From contig NC_135566.1 of assembly GCF_964340395.1 (NCBI RefSeq), forward strand, positions 11,702,501 through 11,715,000: 12,500 bases of DNA. The letters are read 5' to 3'. Positions within the stretch are counted from its first letter, which is position 1. Every line of letters begins with the position of its first letter. This DNA is from Glandiceps talaboti (Eukaryota > Hemichordata > Enteropneusta > Spengelidae). Both the position numbers and the translations under genes were made by a program. The notes beneath the pieces are model-generated. The model was not told where the DNA came from. It saw nothing but the letters and a program-made list of their open reading frames with translations, and ran no database searches. Shown here one piece after another: positions 1-6,885 of the stretch.

Positions 1-186
1 CATATTATAAAACAGTGCTCACAACGGGAAATGTTGAAAAAGAAATATACAATGTAGTTGTAAATTTTAACTATAAAATTTCTCTAAATTCTTTTTGTTC
101 AAAAAAAAGTATTATTGGTTTATCTCCATCCTCCGTAGTTCGTTCAACTACTAGTGTTATACTTTTCATATATCTTGTGATCTTTC

Positions 187-534
187 ATCAGTGATAGTTT
201 GGACTATACACTGTACCTTTATTGGCAACGTGAAATGAATAAAATGAACAATACACACAATATGTTTATCACGACATCGCGACCAGTATATCATGACATT
301 TTCATTTTCGTCAAGTGGGCATCGTTATGCGCCTCTTGTATTTTTTTAAATATTTTATCAGTGATAGTTTGGACTATACACTGTACCTTTATTGGCAACG
401 TGACATGAATTAAATGAACAATACACACAATATGTTTATCACGACATCGCGACCAGTATATCATGACATTTTCATTTTCGTCAAGTGGGCATCGTTATGC
501 GCAGACAGCGCCTCTTGTATTTTTTTTATATTTT
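187..534. repeat. Tandem duplication, two copies of about 170 bp
   Basis: Copy 1 runs 187-356 and copy 2 runs 357 to about 534. Both begin with ATCAGTGATAGTTTGG, and the offset is exactly 170 bp. Over the first 140 bases I see only two substitutions (A/C at 234/404 and A/T at 241/411). Copy 2 then carries nine extra bases, GCGC plus AGACA, next to an existing GCGC. This fits slippage or a deletion between 4-bp direct repeats. Both copies end in a T-run. The high identity implies a recent duplication. The 69-residue open frame at 199-408 crosses the copy junction and has no coding features. I do not recognise the unit; it could be a fragment of a dispersed element. Confidence 0.95.
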
Positions 535-646
535 AAAACCTGTGCTAGGCAATAACTAATATCCCTATCATTCTTAACGGTTATACCGGACTGAAATAAA
601 CTTATTGCATTATTCCTAACTTTAATGTCGCGATGGTCCGAAATGT

Positions 647-990
647 AGCTATATAATGGCCAGTCGGTTTGGAATCTACATGTTGCAGGTTCTAGCCTCG
701 TACGTGTAGCTGTCTTTTGTTTCTGAATGGCTAAAGTCCTTGGGCAAGACTTGAACCACGATATATTGTGCCTCAGTCAACCCAGCTGTATGATTTAGGA
801 GCTGGTAGGATAGAAGTTGCAATGTGAATGCTTTAATCCTATGCGTTTACAGACGCTACAATGTATTGTATGCTCCCCGCAGGGTTGGGGAAGTATAAAT
901 GGCCGCTGTGTTGTTATAGGTCCGTGCCGGGAGTAATAATTTTAAAACGCTTTGAGCAGAGTGTGAGAATTCGAAAACTCTATGAGAAAA
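647..990 (+). mobile_element. tRNA-derived SINE, full-length or nearly so
   Basis: A Pol III type 2 promoter is visible. An A-box-like TGGCCAGTCGG lies at 657-667 and a B-box-like GGTTCTAGCC at 688-697, spaced as in a tRNA. A body follows with the phrases CTTGGGCAAGACTTGAACC and GTGCCTCAGTC...CCCAGCTGTATGA (739-793). These resemble the conserved central domain of several aquatic-animal SINE families. The 3' part (TTAAAACGCTTTGAGCAG, about 942-961, then GAAAACTCTATGAGAAAAAT) resembles the AAAGCGCTTTGAGC...GCGCTATATAAA tail shared by many such SINEs and their LINE partners, here slightly decayed. I could not identify a target-site duplication. The family name is left open because it cannot be fixed without a library search. 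Confidence 0.75.
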
Positions 991-1331
991 ATAACAATAT
1001 CAGTCAACATTGTTAGAGAATTTAATGAATGTTACTTTGATATTTCGCTTGTAAATTTTTTAGTTTCTCTTGCTGGGTACGGACAAAGTTCTTTGTTGGC
1101 GTCTATCTCAAATGATTTTATCGACCTGTTAATAGTAACAGAAAATAAGTTAACTGAAGATAAAACACATGGATGAGATAATAGCGAAACAACACAGGTG
1201 TTACCTAGTGTATCAAGATTATAAAATACAGTCTGGCATAAAATGATCATGAATTTATACCCATACGTAGACAATTAATAATCATGGCTGCATTTATTCT
1301 TAGGGACTTGACACAAATTGCAGGCGAGTAG
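991..1331. other. Gene-free stretch between SINE and satellite
   Basis: AT-rich sequence with two short open frames (982-1176 on +, 1032-1274 on -). They overlap each other, have ordinary AT-rich composition and show no recognisable motif. I see no splice-bounded exon, RNA gene or repeat of note here. Confidence 0.6.
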
Positions 1332-1940
1332 GATCACATCACATCACATCACATCACATCACATCATATTACATCATATCACATTCCCATTACATGATAT
1401 CACATCACATCACACCACACCACATCACATCACATCACATCACATCACAGCACAACATATCACAACATATCACATCATATCGAAATCACATCGCATTGCA
1501 TCATATCGCATATCTCTTAAACCACATCACATTATACAGCATCATATCACACCACACCACACTACACTACACTACACTACACCAAGACATCAAATCGTAT
1601 CACATCGCTCTACATCACATTACAGCACACCACACCACATCACACCACATACAACTCACAGCATCGAATCTAACACAATACACACATTATATCACATCGC
1701 ACCACACCATATCTCGTCACATCACATTACATTACATCACATCACATCACATCACATCACATCACGTCACGTCACGTCACATTACATTACATTACATCAC
1801 ATCACATTACACCACACCACTCCACTCCACTCCACTCCACACCACACCACACCACACCACACCACACCACTCCACTCCACTCCACTCCACCCCACGAATC
1901 ACATTCTGTCGCGTCAAGTCTCTTCACGTCACGCCACGGT
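1332..1940. repeat. Degenerate pentanucleotide satellite, (CACAT)n and variants
   Basis: About 600 bp built from a 5-bp unit, ACATC/CACAT, with blocks of variant units: ACACC, ACTAC, ACTCC, ATTAC and CGTCA. Variants occur in local runs. Two identical four-unit ACTCC runs (1821-1840 and 1871-1890) flank a run of ACACC, giving a 50-bp higher-order step. The + strand is almost free of G for long stretches. The left half is more decayed (about 1455-1700), and the right edge fades out around 1900-1940. The long open frames here translate only as His-Ile-Thr-Ser runs and arise because a 5-bp repeat without stop codons stays open. Confidence 0.97.
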
Positions 1941-2231
1941 ACATGAACACAATTTAGCATCGCTTATACATTAATGACAATACAGACGTAAACGATCACT
2001 AACTTGTCGAGTTAAAACATCCCACTGGGTCCGTACATGTATTGTTTATTGATAAATAAAACAGATGGAAAGCCTTTAGGGTATTCTATTTATATCCTAA
2101 TTCATATTTGAGTACTTCGTGATCGTCTTTGCGTTAACAGCAGACTTTGTGTTCGTTGTTTCATACGTGTATTTTATACCATTTTTTTAAAACATTCAAA
2201 TGTTTGTACAAAAAGGAAACTATAGACATAC
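1941..2231. other. Gene-free spacer
   Basis: AT-rich sequence between the pentanucleotide satellite and the ATGT microsatellite. An AATAAA-like string near 2053 has no transcript context. I see no supported feature. Confidence 0.6.
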
Positions 2232-2274
2232 ATGTATGTATGTATGTATGTATGTATGTATGTATGTATGTATG

Positions 2275-2304
<30 letters not shown>
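2232..2304. repeat. (ATGT)n microsatellite
   Basis: About 18 uninterrupted ATGT units over 73 bp. No interruption is visible, which suggests recent expansion and probable length polymorphism. The Met-Tyr-Val-Cys repeat in the overlapping open frame (2200-2517) is a translation of this repeat, not a protein feature. Confidence 0.98.
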
Positions 2305-2306
<2 letters not shown>

Positions 2307-3087
2307 GATAACTGACCCAGGCTTATATTGTGATGTGATTCGTCCAGTCACCCGCATGCCACCGGCAACTTCCATTGTTCTCTCAAACTATTCCCACGGT
2401 ATTTTGTATGTGTCTATTGACATCACCCTTGGTTTAGTTTGTGCTAGGAGTAATTATGGTGTGCGCAAAATGAACAGTATTGAAGTTAACGGTAGAGTGA
2501 AACGCCCTCATTCATAATTCGTCATGAACCTTCTATATAACCATTCTAACAATACGAGTAAAAAAATTCAGGTGTCGCAAAACGTTATACACATCGGCTG
2601 AAACCGTTGGCACACGACTTGGATTGATATTGACATCTCCAGAATGCAATCTAACACGGTTCTACAATGGTCACAAGTTCTACCGTGGAGTAATTATACT
2701 GACATACTTGCTCCAAGGTTCTACCAACCCTGTCATACATTGCCGATCGTATCATGGTCTATATTTAGCTGGTTCCGTGTGTTTTAGAAATGATGGGATA
2801 TGTCAGTTTCACAACGTAATGTTCCTGAGTGATATTTGGTGTGTATAATGAGTGACCCTTTACAACGTTATGTACATATCCGCTTTGCTACATTCAGACA
2901 CAACTTAGATTTTATCATGAGTAAAATATAAACGTAAGCCGTCCTTATTATGAACGGTTTGTAAAAAAATATTATTATTATATTCGTGACTCGGTGACGT
3001 GACCTTTGATATTTGGGTTAGTTAAATATGTGAAATGTTTGTTAATGAAAGTTGTTACGTAAGCTTGGTTGTTTTTTTTGTGCTGAA
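2305..3087. other. Gene-free stretch, unclassified
   Basis: About 780 bp of unique-looking sequence. The open frame at 2624-2848 has no recognisable domain and no flanking splice or promoter signals, so I do not call it a gene. A loosely recurring GGTTCTAC string occurs near 2658 and 2717 but is too short to define a repeat. Nothing else is supportable. Confidence 0.5.
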
Positions 3088-3150
3088 TGAGAAAGTCATT
3101 GGTGCGAAACCATAAACAGAGAGGTGGAGATCGATCCGGCATTCACCCTA
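3088..3150 (+). repeat. Possible tRNA-like segment or SINE head
   Basis: GATCGATCC at 3129-3137 fits the Pol III B-box consensus GWTCRANNC. It is preceded by AGTCATTGGTGCGAAACCATAAACAG-like sequence that resembles the D-arm and anticodon arm of a tRNA with a CAT anticodon-like triplet at 3111-3113. A clean cloverleaf does not fold: the T-stem and acceptor stem do not pair well. An intact tRNA gene is therefore unlikely. A decayed SINE head is the better reading. It lies about 400 bp upstream of the proposed carbonic anhydrase start. Confidence 0.3.
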
Positions 3151-3539
3151 CGATTATTACGCACTGGCACTATTATACAAATGAATGTTCCACTATTCGC
3201 CGTAGATAGCCTGTTCTATGCTGTGTCCCGGTTCTATTCAAGTGACTTGGTGCAAGTTTCAGACATGACAGCGACACCCCCCTGTTAACGGTACAATAGA
3301 AACTGCAAACGTCAGACGCTGAGCTTTACACGCGAGCTGAGTATACACATACTAAGCCGTAAACCAGGTCATTCGTTACTACGAGTACTACCAGAACACT
3401 GCTGAATCACTACAGTCTTAATATTCCGGCAACACTCGTACAGTTTACTACTCTATCTGGCCTTGTCACTGCCGTACTAAATATCTATACCGATTTCACT
3501 GTAGAAGACACCGGTTGATAAAAAAACATCTTGCAAAGC
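3151..3539 (+). promoter_or_regulatory. Presumed promoter and 5'UTR region of the carbonic anhydrase gene
   Basis: This is assigned only by position, just upstream of the proposed start codon. I see no convincing TATA box at a useful distance and no CpG-rich island. The last bases before the start (GCAAAGC then ATGG) place A at -3 and G at +4, a good Kozak context. The transcription start and any 5' non-coding exon cannot be located from sequence alone. Confidence 0.35.
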
Positions 3540-3546
3540 ATGGCTG
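3540..3546 (+). CDS. Alpha-carbonic anhydrase, proposed coding exon 1 (Met-Ala plus one base)
   Basis: The sequence ATGGCTG is followed at once by the perfect donor GTAAGT (3547-3552). The ATG has a good Kozak context (A at -3, G at +4). The exon ends in phase 1, exactly what the 33-nt exon at 9675 needs. Joined, the protein starts M-A-A-H-W-S-Y, which aligns without gaps to the start of cytosolic animal carbonic anhydrases (human CA2 begins M-S-H-H-W-G-Y, with Trp5 and Tyr7 in the same positions). This implies a cytosolic-type enzyme with no signal peptide. The exon is too short to identify by similarity, so the call rests on donor quality, phase and residue numbering. A different upstream exon supplying the start, perhaps with a signal peptide, remains possible. 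Confidence 0.6.
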
Positions 3547-3552
3547 GTAAGT

Positions 3553-4544
3553 AATACCATACATACTATCGCTGCTGTCAGAAATGTGACTTTTAACATG
3601 GGAGAGACGAACATGTTTTGCTTTCTCGCAGATCTCGTGCTTTACATGTATAACTTCAAGACCGTTAGAAGATTAGAACTGTATATTAAATACTAGACAT
3701 TTCATAAAGTCATATCGGCCTATAAGTCCACTACGTACACTCGCTCCGAACATTTCCTGCGAGTCCAAGGCTGATGTGATCGTCAAAATAGACGCTTTAA
3801 TATCGTCACGTGAACTTAACAACAACACAAAACGTCCGTAGTTATGGCGTATCTTGATGTATGCAATGCTCACAACAAATCGATTGATGTAATTGTAACG
3901 AGAACCTTTAAAGTATCCTTCATCTACCTATGTCTCTAATTAAATGTAACTAGAGGTAACATGTGTATGACCTTCTCTCTGGTACAGTCTGAGCGTATTC
4001 ACGCGGAATTCTTTCGCAATGGGAGCTGCGTCGAGATTAAAACTACCACAGACACATTGAAGTAACGGATCCGCTTACAGTAGTGTTTATATACTCGGTG
4101 CCGTAACATGCAATGTGATTTTATCAAAAACGACCAAGAGGTCTCGAGAAATATTTGGACCGTACACGGTACAGAAAGAAAATCGTGTATTAGATATGAC
4201 TGATTGAATCATAGGGATGCGACATCCAGCAAATTAATTTGATTCGAGAGGTTTCCAACCGACAGTAGAATGCGAGTGACGTCCTCAATCAACCTTAGTT
4301 TTCCCGTTACTTGAAATTGTTACAACCTTGTATATGCCTCTTACGTCGCCGCCATTCTTACACGCACCTTTTGTGCTTTCTCATTCATGCATATTAACGT
4401 GTTGTAGACTCTTTTAAATTCTTTGCCCAAACATTGACAACAGAGGTTAAATGTCAGTTTGTTTTATCTTTCAAAAAAACACCTCTGTGATAAAAGGAAA
4501 GTGATAAAAAGGTTGAAATGCTTTATCTTGCATAGATTTATAAA
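3553..4544. other. Intronic stretch without recognised features
   Basis: About 990 bp. The minus-strand open frame at 3673-3873 shows no known domain. There is no satellite, tRNA or transposon motif that I can support. Confidence 0.5.
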
Positions 4545-4860
4545 GGCCAGGTTTCCAATATTCTACATTAGTGTTATCTTTATGACGCCCTAGGGATTTA
4601 CACAGGGTTATTATGACCACATTTTCTCGGTATTTCTCTCAACCTCAATTTTAATCTTGATCCGAACTTGGCCAGAGTTTCAAGACAATTAACATCATAT
4701 TAAGGGCCAGGGATTCAATTCCGGTGTTTATTTTCATATCAGTCGAGCCATAAGGACAAGATAGATTTTTTTCTGGACCAACTTTTACATCAGCTCTGCC
4801 AGGCAACTATTTCTCACCTAGATTTTAAACCTAATCCAAATTGGGCCTGTAAATGTCATT
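4545..4860. repeat. Diverged tandem duplication, about 160-174 bp unit
   Basis: GGCCAGG at 4545 recurs at 4705, each followed by a TTCCAAT or TTCAATTCC-like string and then an AGTGTTAT or TGTTTAT-like string. At the far end, CCTCAATTTTAATCTTGATCC (from 4643) matches CCTAGATTTTAAACCTAATCC (from 4817), and both run into TTGG(G)CC. The offset grows from 160 to 174 bp, so small indels separate the copies. This is an old tandem duplication or two copies of an unidentified element. Confidence 0.5.
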
Positions 4861-5408
4861 TGCAAAATATTCATCACGGACAAATTTAACTCCCAGCGAC
4901 AAGCTAAAGCCTTAATCTGTACGTACACCTATATTTATAGTTGTACAAATACCAGCCATGTTTTGGCGTGGGATATATGCCAACGCCTGTTCGCATACCT
5001 TTATATTAATGATTAAAGATACTTATGTTAACGTTTTAACTCACTTTATCATAATTCAATGTGTTTCAGAGTCCGTCCCGAGTTATACTCACCATGCACT
5101 CACGTTGTTCATTATGCAATATGACAAGCCCAATATGATACAATGATCAGTGCGAGGCAACGAAATTTTTTATGAATAGAAAGCTGTCTACTAAATCTGA
5201 GCATAGCAGTAGACGATAATACACGATAAATTTCTTACTTCCAAACATGTCTTCCATATGTGATATTTCTAGAGACTACCTGTGTAATATTCCATGCGCA
5301 GTGACAAAGCTAAAACTGATTTGTTCTGTCTTGGATGCACTCAAACGGTGATTGCGGGGTCTAACTTTGCCACGATAAGATCAAAGATTTACTTGATAGT
5401 AATACAGT
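4861..5408. other. Intronic stretch without recognised features
   Basis: AT-rich, about 550 bp. The open frame at 4958-5146 has no recognisable domain. The frame at 5294-5608 is driven by the downstream CAGA repeat. I see nothing else. Confidence 0.5.
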
Positions 5409-5464
5409 ATACACACCCACGCACACGTATGAGCTCACGCACACACGCGCGCGCGCACGGAACA

Positions 5465-5497
<33 letters not shown>

Positions 5498-5568
5498 ATA
5501 CAACGCACACGTATGCGCACACACACATGTACAACATGCATGCACGAACGCACACAAACGACGGAACA

Positions 5569-5599
<31 letters not shown>

Positions 5600-5668
5600 C
5601 ACAGATAGACAGACTGACAGAACACAACGCACACGTATGAGCACGCACGCACACACACAGGCATACAT

Positions 5669-5729
<61 letters not shown>
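5409..5729. repeat. Compound repeat of (CAGA)n and (CA/CG)n blocks with higher-order structure
   Basis: Three CAGA runs (about 5465-5496, 5569-5598 and 5669-5729) alternate with CA/CG-rich spacers that each carry GCACACGTAT (5421, 5505, 5629). AACAACAGACAGACAG also recurs at the starts of the first two runs. The module has therefore been duplicated with spacings of 84 and 124 bp. The stretch CACGCACACACGCGCGCGCG (about 5436-5455) is alternating purine-pyrimidine and can adopt Z-DNA. The minus-strand open frames rich in Cys-Leu-Ser-Val are translations of the repeat and not proteins. Confidence 0.95.
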
Positions 5730-5998
5730 TGGGCAAATATAATGATAAACAATGTACATGGAAAGTACCTTTGGGAGGAAAGGAGCCATTACATTACGCA
5801 TTGAAGCCTTTGTGAACTCGAATACATCACAGACAAGAAAGAGATACATGGGGTATGGCCTATACATTTTGTAGCTGTATTAAAGTGTGATGCACATAGA
5901 AACACAAAACTAGACTGATAGACTACATACAGCGCTCGTGACATTTTAAACTCAAAGAGGAAAGACGGTCACTGTACAATGCTGACCTCCCTCAATAG
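5730..5998. other. Intronic spacer without recognised features
   Basis: Unique-looking sequence with a minor CATTACATTACG string at 5788-5799. No gene, RNA or element is supportable. Confidence 0.5.
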
Positions 5999-6018
5999 CA
6001 CTCACTCACTCACTCACT
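5999..6018. repeat. (CACT)5 microsatellite
   Basis: Five perfect CACT units immediately before GATTGAATTC. Short and simple. Confidence 0.9.
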
Positions 6019-6129
6019 GATTGAATTCGTTACAACCTGCCAACGAATACTATCATTTCACACACCGTGCAAAGTGATTAATCTCGAGACAACTACAGCA
6101 TGTGTCAAATAATACATTGCACCCAAGTC

Positions 6130-6405
6130 CTTGTACCTTGTACCTTCTAGTCTTCACTTCAAAAATTGGTCCACCAGGGGACTATAACTGGAAGGTTCTG
6201 ATCAGAGTTCTGACGAGAGTGGTGGTGGGCGTTTAGATGGATATTGTGGGGTGTTGGTTTCTTGTACACGTGTATGTGGGTTTTGAATGTCTCACAAGAT
6301 TGAATGTCAACAACACGTTTGTGGTAAGCTGTTCCATAGTGTCGTAGCATCCGGAACGAAGGATTGGATGAAGGGGCTGATGTGTAATGGTACATTTCAA
6401 GGTGT
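6130..6405 (-). pseudogene. Non-LTR retrotransposon (LINE) relic: C-terminal end of reverse transcriptase ORF and 3' tail
   Basis: On the minus strand, 6392-6321 reads S-P-F-I-Q-S-F-V-P-D-A-T-T-L-W-N-S-L-P. This is the pattern seen near the C-terminus of many LINE reverse transcriptases (hydrophobic SF-P, then LWNSLP). The reading then jumps frame: 6320-6263 continues as V-V-D-I-Q-S-C-E-T-F-K-T-H-I, matching the usual VV...S.E.FK ending. The frameshift near 6320 and an in-frame stop just upstream show that the copy is dead. On the minus strand the tail ends in GGTACAAGGTACAAGG (6147-6132), a short direct repeat like those at the 3' ends of some LINE clades. No catalytic domain is present, so this is a 5'-truncated insertion. 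The clade is not assigned. Confidence 0.65.
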
Positions 6406-6885
6406 TTGTTTAGTTTGTTTTAATAATTTACTCTCGTGCAATTATTTCTGCTTATTGCTACACTAACATATGATATGTCATACCCAATTTTAACGGTAAG
6501 TTTGACGTGTAACTTCTCGCTAAATTAGAGCAACAGATTTATGTCAGTGGTTAATAATCTAGCACTGTGTAAAGGTTGTCAATAGAACAGACTATTGCAG
6601 GTATTGAATTAATCAACACCAGCATGTCGATCTTGAAATCTGATTGTAAAAGATGTCTAAATTCGGATGACATGCCAAACAGGTGTGCCCTCATGGTGTG
6701 AACACTGATGTGGGGACATCTTGGCAAGCACACAAAATGCATGTTTACATTTATCTCTGAAATATGTCAATCTAGGCTGACCGTCGTCGACATACACAGA
6801 CCACGATGCTCTAAATAATCAGAGTGTACATAGTATATAGCCATTTAGTGATGCCTATGTAAATATCCATTGTACTTTATATATA
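6406..6885. other. Intronic stretch without recognised features
   Basis: About 480 bp before the minisatellite. The minus-strand open frame at 6551-6742 has no recognised domain. This may include more decayed transposon sequence, but no motif supports that. Confidence 0.45.

Noticed and set aside
1318-1974. 218- and 187-residue open frames rich in His, Thr, Ser and Ile
   Set aside because: They are two overlapping frames of the same pentanucleotide satellite, with no domain and no splice or promoter context.
2200-2517. Open frame with a Met-Tyr-Val-Cys repeat
   Set aside because: The repeat is the ATGT microsatellite, and the rest of the frame has no recognisable feature.
2624-2848. 74-residue open frame as a small gene
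   Set aside because: No recognisable domain, signal peptide, splice context or codon pattern sets it apart from the surrounding non-coding sequence.
5294-5867. Cys-Leu-Ser-Val-rich open frames (minus strand) and Asp-Arg-Gln-Thr frame (plus strand)
   Set aside because: These are translations of the CAGA repeat, open in several frames at once. They are not proteins.
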